Below are positions 6,273 through 13,285 of a DNA stretch of 13,285 bases, one piece after another. The notes beneath the pieces are model-generated. The model was not told the DNA's origin. It saw nothing but the letters and a program-made list of their open reading frames with translations, and did not search any database. The translations under genes were made by a program, and so were the position numbers. Each line of letters begins with the position of its first letter. The first letter of the stretch is position 1. Source of the stretch: MGNI01 sp964353875 (GTDB taxonomy: Bacteria > Chloroflexota > Anaerolineae > Anaerolineales > E44-bin32); contig CAYGXU010000094.1 in NCBI GenBank assembly GCA_964353875.1, positions 1-13,285 of the forward strand. The letters run 5' to 3'.

Positions 6273-6546
6273 TTTGGCAATAATTTACCGATCAAGTGGC
6301 GTTCTATTAAACATCTTTGCGACTTCACCAACGAACGCTTGCCAATGTCAAAACGACGAGAATCCAAATTTGCTGCTTTAGATACTCTCAGTGCCAAATT
6401 GAGTCGCGGGAAGCAGGTACTGGAAATCCCTGCTCATCTTTGTCCACCTTCCAACAGAAAACTTCGGAACGGGAGTTGATCTCGGCACATCCCTTTCACT
6501 CCAGACTATCGCCCAGAAAAGAAAACGATCACAAACTGACGATTTC

Positions 6547-7647
6547 TTATCGCCTTCGTAGGAAGGCAGGAATATCTAAATTCTCAAAATCGATCATTTG
6601 TTGCTGGAATAGCTCTCCACTTGATTTCATCCCGTCTGCTGTTTCCTTGAGAATGGTTTGAGGGCGTGCCTTGCGCAAGGTATGGCGTACGCCGCTCGTC
6701 CTCTCAAAACCGGTGGCAATGACGGTGATGTGAATCTCATCAGCCAAATTGGGATCGATTACCGCGCCAAAGATCAAATTCACTTCCGGATGGGCAGTTT
6801 CCTTAATAATCGCTGCCGCCTGGTTTACCTCGAACAGGCTCAAATTCGGACCACCTGTTACGTTGAAGAGGATTCCTCGAGCGCCATCGATCGTGATATC
6901 CAGGAGGTTGCTGGATATGGATTGTTCTGCTGCGACGCGTGCGCGATCCTCGCCAGAGGCGCGACCGACAGCCATCAGCGCTGCTCCGCCCTCGGACATG
7001 ATGGCGCGCACATCAGCAAAGTCGAGGTTGATCAGTCCTGGGACTGTGATCAACTCGCTGATTCCCTGAATCCCTTGCCTGAGCACATCATCGGCCAGAC
7101 GGAAGGCGTCTTGCAGACTGGCGCGCTTATCCGCTAATTGCAGCAAACGGTCGTTGGGGATAACAATCAACGTATCGACCTTCTCCTTCAGTAGGGCAAT
7201 CCCGGCCTCAGCCGTGTGCGCTCGTTTTGCTCCTTCGAAAGTGAAAGGACGCGTCGCCACGCCAATCGTGAGGGCTCCGATTTCCTTTGCGATTTGCGCC
7301 AGGATCGGTGCTGCACCAGTCCCTGTTCCTCCCCCAATACCAGCAGCGAGAAAAACCATATCACTGCCTTTAAGGACCTCGTAAAGCTCGTCAGCCGATT
7401 CCTCCGCAGCCTTCTTCCCAATTTCAGGATCTCCTCCTGCCCCTAGGCCACGGGTCAATTTATCCCCGATGCGGACACGCTTTGGCGCGTTGGAGAGCAA
7501 CAACGCTTGGGCATCCGTGTTAATTGCGACAAATTCCACGCCAGTGAGGCCTTCTTCGATCATTCGATTGACAGCATTGCTCCCACCGCCGCCAATCCCG
7601 ACAACTTTAATTCTTGCGAAAGATTCTGTTTGTGGTATAGGTTGCAT
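6547..7647 (-). CDS. ftsZ: FtsZ, tubulin-like division GTPase
   Basis: Polymerises at midcell with GTP to form the Z ring. The 366-residue product shows the nucleotide-binding loop GIGGGGSNAV (17-26), the tubulin signature GGGTGTG (105-111), and the T7 synergy loop NLDFADV (207-213) with catalytic Asp209. The conserved core ends near residue 316. A short linker of about 35 residues leads to the C-terminal peptide LDIPAFLRRR (357-366), the docking site for FtsA and other partners. Start ATG 7647 is supported by AGGAGG at 7653-7658. It is the last gene of the dcw series here. Unlike the overlapping genes before it, it is separated from ftsA by 61 bases and has a strong ribosome binding site, consistent with the need for far more FtsZ than FtsA. 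Confidence 0.98.
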   Translation of the reverse strand: MQPIPQTESFARIKVVGIGGGGSNAVNRMIEEGLTGVEFVAINTDAQALLLSNAPKRVRIGDKLTRGLGAGGDPEIGKKAAEESADELYEVLKGSDMVFLAAGIGGGTGTGAAPILAQIAKEIGALTIGVATRPFTFEGAKRAHTAEAGIALLKEKVDTLIVIPNDRLLQLADKRASLQDAFRLADDVLRQGIQGISELITVPGLINLDFADVRAIMSEGGAALMAVGRASGEDRARVAAEQSISSNLLDITIDGARGILFNVTGGPNLSLFEVNQAAAIIKETAHPEVNLIFGAVIDPNLADEIHITVIATGFERTSGVRHTLRKARPQTILKETADGMKSSGELFQQQMIDFENLDIPAFLRRR

Positions 7648-7652
7648 CTTTT

Positions 7653-7658
7653 CCTCCT
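7653..7658 (-). promoter_or_regulatory. Strong ribosome binding site of ftsZ
   Basis: AGGAGG six bases before ATG 7647, inside the longer purine tract TTGAGGAGGAAAAG. Its 9-nt segment TGAGGAGGA is perfectly complementary to the loop of the hairpin at 6237-6272 in the same transcript direction. Confidence 0.75.
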
Positions 7659-7708
7659 CAATCCATTCTTCGACTCAGATTTTGCTTCACACAACAAACC
7701 TTGATCCC

Positions 7709-8974
7709 CTAACCAGGAAGTAATCGCTTCAAAAACCCGAAGGCGCGTTTGAAATCGAAATGAGGCCATCCTGAGCCCATCCGATACCCACGTAGATAGT
7801 CATCCTGTTCCTGCATTCGTGCCCAAGCGAGTAAGCCCAGGCTGGTTGTAAAGGCGGGAGAGTGCAATTCATCCACCAATCCAACTAAATTTTCTGGCTG
7901 GGCTAATCGAACCGGCAATTGCATGACCTTCGCCGCCAATTCTCGAAGCCCAGGCAACAATCTTGTGCCTCCTGTCAATACGACCCCCGCGGGAAGGAGC
8001 GCATCATACCCGGAGCGTTTGATCTCTTGTCGCACCAGGCCAAATAGCTCCTCGATTCGGGCTTCGATGATTGCAGCCAGTGTTTTTCGCCGTATTTGGA
8101 CCGGACGATCGGCTCCAAAGGGTTTAACGCTGAAAGTCTGATCACCATCAACCGCAGAGCTTAATGCATTCCCGTAACGCTGCTTAACAACTTCGGCAGT
8201 CTCGAGTGGCAGGTGAAGACCTTGAGAGATATCATTGGTCAGGTGATCGCCGCCAACAGGGATCACAGCAGTATGCCAGACAGATCCCTCGATATAAACA
8301 GCAAGATCGGTCGTACCCGCACCAATATCGCAAATCACAACCCCCATTTCCCGTTCGGTGTCCGAGAGTGCAAGCTCTCCAGATGCAAGTGCACTTATTA
8401 CCCATCCGTCTACAGCAATGCCAGCTGCCTCCACGCACTTCTCCAGGTTACGCCTTGCTGTTGTGCTATTTGTCACGATATGCGCTTCTACTTCTAATCG
8501 ATAGCCATGCATCCCAATCGCGTTTTTTATCCCATCCTGACCATCAATGATGAAACCTCGCGGCACCACATGTACGATCTCCCGATCGTAGGGGATCGCC
8601 AACGATTGAGCGGCTTCAAGCGCTCGCTTGACATCATCCGGCCCAATCGTCTGCCCGGTCACACCGGCCATCCCTTTACTATTCATTGAGGTGATTTGCG
8701 GTCCAGATAGATTGACCAGGGCGGAAGTGATCTCATAGCCTGAAGTCCGTTCAGCTTTCTCTTTCGCGGCCGTAATCGATTGAGCCAGACCTTCTAAACT
8801 GACAACGGTTCCCTTCCTTACTCCATTTGAAGGTACTACGCCAACACCGAGAACTCGAATCCGATTGGAATCATCCAACTGACCAACAAGACCGCACACC
8901 TTCTTGGTACCGATATCGAAACCCACAAAGATTGTCTCGTCCATTAATGCTGCCACATGTACACCCTCGATCAC
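7709..8974 (-). CDS. ftsA: FtsA, actin-like membrane anchor for FtsZ
   Basis: Tethers FtsZ to the inner face of the membrane and recruits later divisome proteins. The 421-residue product shows actin-fold ATP motifs: phosphate-1 FVGFDIGTKKV (16-26), phosphate-2 CDIGAGTTDLAVY (215-227) and the adenosine motif VVLTGGTRLLPG (331-342), with the FtsA-specific SHS2 region at about 84-170. The C-terminus FKRAFGFLKRLLPG is the expected amphipathic membrane-targeting helix. Three starts are possible. GTG 8974 overlaps the ftsQ stop as GTGA, the same arrangement used by murB. GTG 8956 has GAGGG seven bases upstream. ATG 8944 gives the usual N-terminus MDETIFVGFD but lacks a well-placed site. I give the longest. 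It lies directly after ftsQ and before ftsZ. Confidence 0.96.
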   Translation of the reverse strand: MIEGVHVAALMDETIFVGFDIGTKKVCGLVGQLDDSNRIRVLGVGVVPSNGVRKGTVVSLEGLAQSITAAKEKAERTSGYEITSALVNLSGPQITSMNSKGMAGVTGQTIGPDDVKRALEAAQSLAIPYDREIVHVVPRGFIIDGQDGIKNAIGMHGYRLEVEAHIVTNSTTARRNLEKCVEAAGIAVDGWVISALASGELALSDTEREMGVVICDIGAGTTDLAVYIEGSVWHTAVIPVGGDHLTNDISQGLHLPLETAEVVKQRYGNALSSAVDGDQTFSVKPFGADRPVQIRRKTLAAIIEARIEELFGLVRQEIKRSGYDALLPAGVVLTGGTRLLPGLRELAAKVMQLPVRLAQPENLVGLVDELHSPAFTTSLGLLAWARMQEQDDYLRGYRMGSGWPHFDFKRAFGFLKRLLPG

Positions 8975-9867
8975 CGATAAAACGGGACTTCTGGATTCTC
9001 CACACTCACCAGACTCGCAGGATAACTCATTTCATCCAGGCGGTCTGCAATGCGGTTATAGAGTCCAAATTTCATATCCATATCGCCTTCCCCCCCAAAG
9101 TGCGCCATCCACCCACGATCATCTTGAAACCCAAACCCCAGACTGGGATCATAGAAAAGCATTCGCTCCTCTCCAATATTCTTACTCAACGCTATGGCTG
9201 CTTGAATCATCTCCTCAGTAAGCACGGGTTCCAACGGTTTACCAATATCCAGAACTGAGGTTAACGAATGAACAGTCACCAGGCCGAGCACAATTTCCTG
9301 GCGATAGAAGGCAAGACCATCAGCACAAATAAACCAGACCTCACCAGCATCATCCCATTCCAGAACAGGCTGCCGTTCTGTCACATTAATCGCCAAACTA
9401 TTAGGCCACTTAACAAAGACTTTAGCGGAGACAATCTCTGGCAGCGCTTCCAGTTGCCGTATTATTTCCGAAGGGTCAACCTCAAAAATCGATTTGCCCG
9501 TAACCCCTGCGATCGCTCGTACACGCGATGGACTCATATAATGGCTTCCATTGATCGTGGCTTCTCCAACTCGGAAAGCCGGCAGTGCCATCACCCGAAT
9601 GATTTGCCAAATCACGATCCCAAGTAGTAATAGTGTTGGCATCCGCGTCCGAAGAGAGATGGCAGGAAATAGGGGGAAACGCAGTCGGGGCCGATCTTCG
9701 AGACGGAGAGTAGTTTCATAGCGGTAGCGAGTTGTTTGGTTTCGCCTCGCCACAGAACGTTTGGGTACGCGCCTAATTGGCGCTACTTTCTTGCGATTCA
9801 CACGCCTTGAACGAACCTGTTCCGTTCGGGATTGGTTGCGTTGAAATACCCGCTCACTTATTGTCAT
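8971..9867 (-). CDS. ftsQ: FtsQ/DivIB-type division protein with POTRA domain
   Basis: Bitopic divisome protein that links early and late division proteins. The 298-residue product has a very basic cytoplasmic N-terminus (Arg/Lys-rich, about 10-75), one membrane segment at about 76-93, and then a POTRA domain from FRVGEATINGSHYMS (98-112) to about residue 166 (VTERQP). A beta domain (about 167-298) follows. The basic cytoplasmic tail of about 75 residues is long compared with E. coli FtsQ. ATG 9867 overlaps the ddl stop as ATGA, and GAGGT lies at 9874-9878, seven bases upstream. The stop overlaps the possible GTG start of ftsA. Position between ddl and ftsA is the classic one for ftsQ, which supports the call despite low sequence conservation in this family. 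Confidence 0.93.
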   Translation of the reverse strand: MTISERVFQRNQSRTEQVRSRRVNRKKVAPIRRVPKRSVARRNQTTRYRYETTLRLEDRPRLRFPLFPAISLRTRMPTLLLLGIVIWQIIRVMALPAFRVGEATINGSHYMSPSRVRAIAGVTGKSIFEVDPSEIIRQLEALPEIVSAKVFVKWPNSLAINVTERQPVLEWDDAGEVWFICADGLAFYRQEIVLGLVTVHSLTSVLDIGKPLEPVLTEEMIQAAIALSKNIGEERMLFYDPSLGFGFQDDRGWMAHFGGEGDMDMKFGLYNRIADRLDEMSYPASLVSVENPEVPFYR

Positions 9868-10970
9868 TTACCGACCTCATAGGAACGAACCAACATTTCT
9901 TTTTCTTGATATCGATCCAACGCTAATTCGATCAATCGGTCCAATAGGGTTGGATAGGGGAGGCCACTCGCTTCCCACAATTTCGGATACATACTGATAC
10001 TGGTAAAACCCGGAATGGTATTTAACTCATTCAGGAAAGGCAGCCCACACGCACGATCAAGCAGGAAGTCCACACGCGCCATACCTGCAGCGTCAATTGC
10101 CTTGAAAGCTTGAACCGCGAGGTGACGAACCTGCTCAGCAATCTGCTCATCAATCGGAGCCGGAATAAGAAGCTCTGAGGCGCCATCGATATATTTCGCT
10201 CGATAACTATAGAACTCGTCACTGGGGATGACCTCCCCTGGGATAGAAGCCACCGGTTCCTCATTCCCTAAAACACTTACTTCGATTTCGCGTGCATCGA
10301 CACCGCGTTCAACTAATACTCGACGATCATATTGAGCAGCATCCATCAAACCCTCTAATAGATCAGACCGATTTTTACATTTGCTGACTCCAACCGAAGA
10401 ACCTAAATTCGCAGGCTTCGTGAATAGTGGATAGGAGCTTATCGATTCGGCTTTCTCGATAGCAGCATCGGCATCCCTATTCAACTCCCGGCTGGTGATC
10501 AATACCGATTCCACTACAGGAATGCCCCAAGTCTTCATCACATCTTTAAAGAGAGCTTTATCCATGCCTACCGAAGATGCCAAGACACCAGCACCTACAT
10601 AAGGAATCTCAGCCATCTCTAATAATCCTTGTAAGGTACCATCTTCACCAAAAGTGCCATGAAGCACCGGAAAAACCACATCTAATTTGGATAGAACCTT
10701 CCAAGCAGCGCTATCCATTCTTTGATAGAGTTTCCAATCCTTAGGTACGGGCAGGAGGGTTACAGGCTCTAAATTTCCAAGATAACCTTGTTCGATTTTC
10801 GTAAGCGCATCTTGCCCACTTAGCCAATGTCCAGAAAGGGTAATGGCGATGGGAACGATCTCGTATTTGGCTTTATCCAATTCTCGAATAACCGATTGGG
10901 CTGATCGGAGTGAGATTTCATATTCGCTGGATCTCCCACCAAAGATAACGCCAACTCGTATCTTGGACAT
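9864..10970 (-). CDS. ddl: D-alanine--D-alanine ligase
   Basis: ATP-grasp enzyme that makes D-Ala-D-Ala for the peptidoglycan stem peptide in the cytoplasm. Numbering the 368 residues from ATG 10970: GVIFGGRSSEYEISL (7-21) carries the Glu that binds the first D-Ala, HGTFGEDG lies at 104-111, and KPANLGSSVGVSK, the ATP-binding strand and loop, at 185-197. The omega loop EFYSYRAKYID (252-262) has the tyrosine typical of D-Ala-D-Ala rather than D-Ala-D-Lac ligases. FLNELNTIPGFT (312-323) supplies metal and substrate ligands. A TTG codon precedes this ATG in frame, but ATG 10970 fits better. It overlaps the murB stop as TGATG and has GGAGG nine bases upstream. The gene also overlaps ftsQ by 4 nt. 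Confidence 0.97.
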   Translation of the reverse strand: MSKIRVGVIFGGRSSEYEISLRSAQSVIRELDKAKYEIVPIAITLSGHWLSGQDALTKIEQGYLGNLEPVTLLPVPKDWKLYQRMDSAAWKVLSKLDVVFPVLHGTFGEDGTLQGLLEMAEIPYVGAGVLASSVGMDKALFKDVMKTWGIPVVESVLITSRELNRDADAAIEKAESISSYPLFTKPANLGSSVGVSKCKNRSDLLEGLMDAAQYDRRVLVERGVDAREIEVSVLGNEEPVASIPGEVIPSDEFYSYRAKYIDGASELLIPAPIDEQIAEQVRHLAVQAFKAIDAAGMARVDFLLDRACGLPFLNELNTIPGFTSISMYPKLWEASGLPYPTLLDRLIELALDRYQEKEMLVRSYEVGK

Positions 10971-11947
10971 CAAATCTCGCCTCCTGGCAATTCAACCCCT
11001 TCCGTTAATTCGGGCTCCCAATCGCCAAGCAACTCAACCTCCAATTCAAGAATTACATTAAACCGTTCGGAAACCTCTTTCTGCACGGCTTTGATCAAAC
11101 GCATGACATCTGAGGCAGATGCATCGCCTAAATTGATGAAAAAGTTCGCATGTTTAGGACTGATGCGAACACCTCCAATTTGCAGTCCTTTCAGGCCAGC
11201 CGCCTCGATCAAACGCCCTGCTGATTTACCCGCAGGGTTCTTAAACATCGAACCCCAACTCGCGCCGCTTGGTTGAGCTCGGTGTCGATGAGCAACAAAC
11301 TCCTCCAGAATCGTTTTGGCCATATTGGGGCTAGTTTTCCTTAAAAGGAAAGTAGCCGTTAAAACCACAGCCTGGCCGGGATGTTGTTTCAGCCAGCTAT
11401 CCCGATAATCATATCCGAAGCGCTTAACTGACCATACTTCGATATCACTTCCTCGTTGCAAGATTTCAGCCAACTGTAAACAACTGGCGATGTCGCCCCC
11501 ATGTGCGCCAGCATTCCCAACCACCGCCCCACCTACTGTTCCAGGGATGGTGGCTGCCCACTCTATTCCAGACCAATTACGTTCTACCGCCCTTTGGCAT
11601 AAGGAACCTAGAGACGCCCCCGATTCTGCTCTCACCAAAGGTCCTTCCTCAGTATCCAGGAACTCCACACCTTGAGCACGATTGAGCACGATTGCTTCAT
11701 GCACCCCTCGATCGGAGATAAGAACATTAGAGCCACTGCCCAGGATACGGAAGGGCATTCCCATCTTCCACAATCGTTGGACGGTCAGCACTAATTGATC
11801 AATTGATCGGGCTTCTATTAGGAAATCCGCCGGTCCGCCTATCAATGAGGAGGTATAAGGCGCGAGGGCAACTCCCTGGCGTAAACGATCGCCAAAAGTA
11901 TGCTCCATCTCTCTCAAGTTCTCAGGCGCGATCCGTCTCGAACTCAC
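10970..11947 (-). CDS. murB: UDP-N-acetylenolpyruvoylglucosamine reductase
   Basis: FAD- and NADPH-dependent enzyme that reduces UDP-GlcNAc-enolpyruvate to UDP-MurNAc. The 325-residue product shows the FAD-binding motifs LGSGSNVLISD (69-79) and IPGTVGGAVVGNAGAHGGD (134-152). The Tyr-Arg of GYDYRDS lies at 181-182. GSMFKNP (232-238) carries the expected catalytic Ser233, KHANFF lies at 265-270, and a C-terminal ELEVELLG holds the likely proton-donor Glu. The pattern fits type II MurB enzymes, which lack the extra E. coli-type insertion. Start GTG 11947 overlaps the stop of the preceding small gene as GTGA, with GAGAGGG about ten bases upstream. It follows murC, which uses its product after L-alanine addition, and it overlaps ddl by one base. 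Confidence 0.97.
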   Translation of the reverse strand: MSSRRIAPENLREMEHTFGDRLRQGVALAPYTSSLIGGPADFLIEARSIDQLVLTVQRLWKMGMPFRILGSGSNVLISDRGVHEAIVLNRAQGVEFLDTEEGPLVRAESGASLGSLCQRAVERNWSGIEWAATIPGTVGGAVVGNAGAHGGDIASCLQLAEILQRGSDIEVWSVKRFGYDYRDSWLKQHPGQAVVLTATFLLRKTSPNMAKTILEEFVAHRHRAQPSGASWGSMFKNPAGKSAGRLIEAAGLKGLQIGGVRISPKHANFFINLGDASASDVMRLIKAVQKEVSERFNVILELEVELLGDWEPELTEGVELPGGEI

Positions 11948-12117
11948 AGCCGACGTACCCTCTCAATAATCCGGGTCACCATCTCCGGCTCTAAAATTTC
12001 CGGTGTAATGGGAAGGAAATATGTCTGCCTTTCTTTTCGATACTTTTTCAATGCCAGCCGGAGACGTAATTCCACTTTTCGATCCATCTCAAAAACGCGC
12101 TGCTCTCTCCTATTCAT
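11944..12117 (-). CDS. Small basic protein of unknown function inside the dcw cluster
   Basis: Not recognised. The 57-residue product starts MNRREQRVFEMDRKVELRLR and is strongly charged (about 16 Arg/Lys against 9 Asp/Glu). A predicted amphipathic helix runs to about residue 32, followed by a proline-containing turn (FLPITPEILEPE) and a second basic helix ending VRRL. It has no cysteines, no membrane segment and no signal. ATG 12117 has AAAGGA six bases upstream and overlaps the murC stop by 8 nt (ATGAATAG); a GTG at 12138 would add seven residues. The stop overlaps the murB start as GTGA. The tight fit between two overlapping essential genes, with its own ribosome binding site, argues for real translation. 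It may help couple murC to murB translation, or act in division or wall synthesis; both ideas are inference. Confidence 0.65.
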   Translation of the reverse strand: MNRREQRVFEMDRKVELRLRLALKKYRKERQTYFLPITPEILEPEMVTRIIERVRRL

Positions 12118-13285
12118 TACCTGTCCTTTTCTCCCCACCTCGTAACCGCTCCAAGAGGAGCTTACCTACTTTATTCGCATCTCCCGCGCTCAATGTAACC
12201 ACCACATCTCCAGGTTTAACCCGTTTTTCCAATTCCTCAGCCAATTGGTTGAAATCACCGATATAAGTCACATCAAGATGCCGAATTTCTTGAGCCAACA
12301 TTTGACCGGTAATGCTCCCATTGGGTTGCTCGCGTGCTGCATAGACATCCGTTACAATGACATGATCCGCATCTTCAAACGCGGTGATATAGGCTGCCAA
12401 TAATGCTCGAATCCTTGAGTAAGTATGCGGCTGGAAAACAGCCCAGATTTCCGACTGTGGAAAGCGCAATTTAGCCGTTGCCAATGTTGCTCGGATTTCA
12501 GTGGGATGGTGAGCATAATCATCGACAACCGTGATCCTTCCAACCTGGTCAACGATCTCAAATCGTTGAGCAGCACCATGGAAGCTTGTTATCGCTTGCC
12601 TCGATTTGGAAAAAGGCACCTCAAGCTCATCGGCCACTGCCAGTGCTGCAAGAACATTCCCGACGTTATGCTTGCCAGGCAGCCTTGTGCGGACCAGACC
12701 CAGCATTTCTCCATATCGAATAGCCAGAAAATCCATCCCTCCGGCAGCATTCGGCCGGACTTCCTCCGCTCGCCAATCCGCCTCCCCTTCGACCGCATAA
12801 GTGATACAGGCAAGATCTCCATGGTCGAGCCCCATTGCGCCCGGATCTGTCGAAGACAGAACTAATTTTCTCGTTACTTGACGAATAAATGCTTCAAAGG
12901 CAGCATAAAGAGCCTCCAATGTGGGATAACAATCTGGATGGTCATACTCGACATTGGTAATCACCGCTATGCTCGGCTGCAGCCCAAGAAAAGCTCGATC
13001 GTATTCATCTGCTTCAACCACAAAGTAGCGTCCAGCACCTGCCTTACCATTCACACCGAAATCCGCTAAAAGCCCTCCAACAATGAAACTGGGATCGTAT
13101 CCAGCTTTTTCCAATAGCCATGCAATAAGCCCACTGGTGGTTGTCTTTCCGTGCGTGCCAGCCACGGCAATGGTTTCATAGGCAGCAGTAACTTCAGCAA
13201 GAAAAGTCTTGCGACGAATGACAGGGATGCCGATCTGTCGAGCAGCCATAATCTCGACATTGTTATCAGGAATGGCAGATGAGGC
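12110..13285 (-). CDS. murC: UDP-N-acetylmuramate--L-alanine ligase, 5' end outside the window
   Basis: Adds L-alanine to UDP-MurNAc with ATP hydrolysis, the first step of stem peptide assembly. The frame is open to the right edge (visible start ASSAIPDNNVEI), so about 70-90 N-terminal residues, including most of the UDP-binding Rossmann domain, are missing. Visible motifs, counting from the window edge, are the ATP P-loop GTHGKTTT at 43-50, EADEYDRAF in the central domain with metal and substrate ligands, NVEYDHPD, and KHNVGNVLAALA. The C-terminal domain has DDYAHHPTEI, FQPHTYSR and SAGDANKVG. DYAHHP and FQPHTYSR separate MurC from MurD, MurE and MurF. The stop lies within the start region of the next small gene. 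Upstream dcw genes such as murG or ftsW are expected beyond the window. Confidence 0.97.
   Translation of the reverse strand, partial: ASSAIPDNNVEIMAARQIGIPVIRRKTFLAEVTAAYETIAVAGTHGKTTTSGLIAWLLEKAGYDPSFIVGGLLADFGVNGKAGAGRYFVVEADEYDRAFLGLQPSIAVITNVEYDHPDCYPTLEALYAAFEAFIRQVTRKLVLSSTDPGAMGLDHGDLACITYAVEGEADWRAEEVRPNAAGGMDFLAIRYGEMLGLVRTRLPGKHNVGNVLAALAVADELEVPFSKSRQAITSFHGAAQRFEIVDQVGRITVVDDYAHHPTEIRATLATAKLRFPQSEIWAVFQPHTYSRIRALLAAYITAFEDADHVIVTDVYAAREQPNGSITGQMLAQEIRHLDVTYIGDFNQLAEELEKRVKPGDVVVTLSAGDANKVGKLLLERLRGGEKRTGNE

Larger units (their letters stand above)
6053..6546. other. Gene-free region between ftsZ and nrdR
   Basis: This 494-base stretch holds no credible gene on either strand. 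The nrdR-proximal part carries the promoter and NrdR box. A strong hairpin with a CTCCTCCTC loop sits at 6237-6272. From 6283 to 6546 I see only a small 6-bp hairpin (6412-6417/6429-6434) and a T-rich patch just after the ftsZ stop (minus-strand TTTTCTTTTC at about 6518-6527) with at best a weak stem before it. A clear ftsZ terminator was not found, so part of this may be a long 3' untranslated region. Confidence 0.5.

Noticed and set aside
6300..6306. GCCACT on the minus strand, reminiscent of part of a cobalamin riboswitch, attractive because nrdJ needs B12
   Set aside because: No other conserved riboswitch segments are near it, and it lies upstream of the nrdR promoter, so it would not be in the nrdJ transcript leader.
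6209..6397. Minus-strand frame of 62 codons in the ftsZ-nrdR gap
   Set aside because: The only start is TTG without a ribosome binding site, it includes the strong hairpin at 6237-6272, and the product looks random.
6380..6500. Two overlapping micro-frames of 18 and 19 codons downstream of ftsZ, the second beginning MSRDFQYLL after a GGTGG tract
   Set aside because: They are too short to separate from chance and have no supporting conservation or context.

Overview
The window looks like chromosomal sequence from a member of the Chloroflexota, most likely Anaerolineae. That placement is an inference from protein character (FtsZ with a short linker and an IPAFLRRR tail, a B12-dependent NrdJ beside NrdR) and from gene order; no database search was possible. 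Base composition is moderate and there is no sign of phage, plasmid or transposase genes. Nearly everything lies on the minus strand, so the biological reading order runs from the right end of the window to the left.

Region 13285-6547 is the distal half of a division and cell wall (dcw) cluster: murC (its 5' end lies outside the window), a small unrecognised basic protein gene, murB, ddl, ftsQ, ftsA and ftsZ. The junctions from murC to ftsA overlap or touch (8, 4, 1, 4 and 4 nt, the last if ftsA starts at its first GTG), which suggests translational coupling. A 61-nt gap and a strong ribosome binding site then precede ftsZ. MurC, MurB and Ddl make cytoplasmic peptidoglycan precursors. FtsQ, FtsA and FtsZ build the divisome.

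Region 6546-2098 is a deoxynucleotide supply block. After about 490 bases without a gene come nrdR (repressor of ribonucleotide reductase genes) and nrdJ (class II, adenosylcobalamin-dependent reductase). The gene-free stretch holds a hairpin with an anti-Shine-Dalgarno loop, an extended -10 promoter and a good NrdR box. A clean intrinsic terminator follows nrdJ. Next is a deoxynucleoside kinase gene with its own strong ribosome binding site. De novo and salvage routes to dNTPs therefore sit directly behind the division genes.

Region 2012-921 encodes a secreted protein built of four OB-like (DUF5666-type) repeats. The left end holds a convergent plus-strand gene for a small membrane protein, preceded by a long perfect palindrome. 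The 348-base gap between these two genes contains several hairpins, including a probable terminator for the minus-strand gene, and a near-consensus sigma-70 promoter on the plus strand with no obvious gene to drive.

The most unusual items are the conserved-looking small gene inside the dcw cluster, the anti-SD hairpin behind ftsZ whose loop matches the ftsZ ribosome binding site over 9 nt, the NrdR box just downstream of the predicted start point, the orphan antisense promoter, and the palindrome at the left edge. No wholly new multi-gene system is evident.
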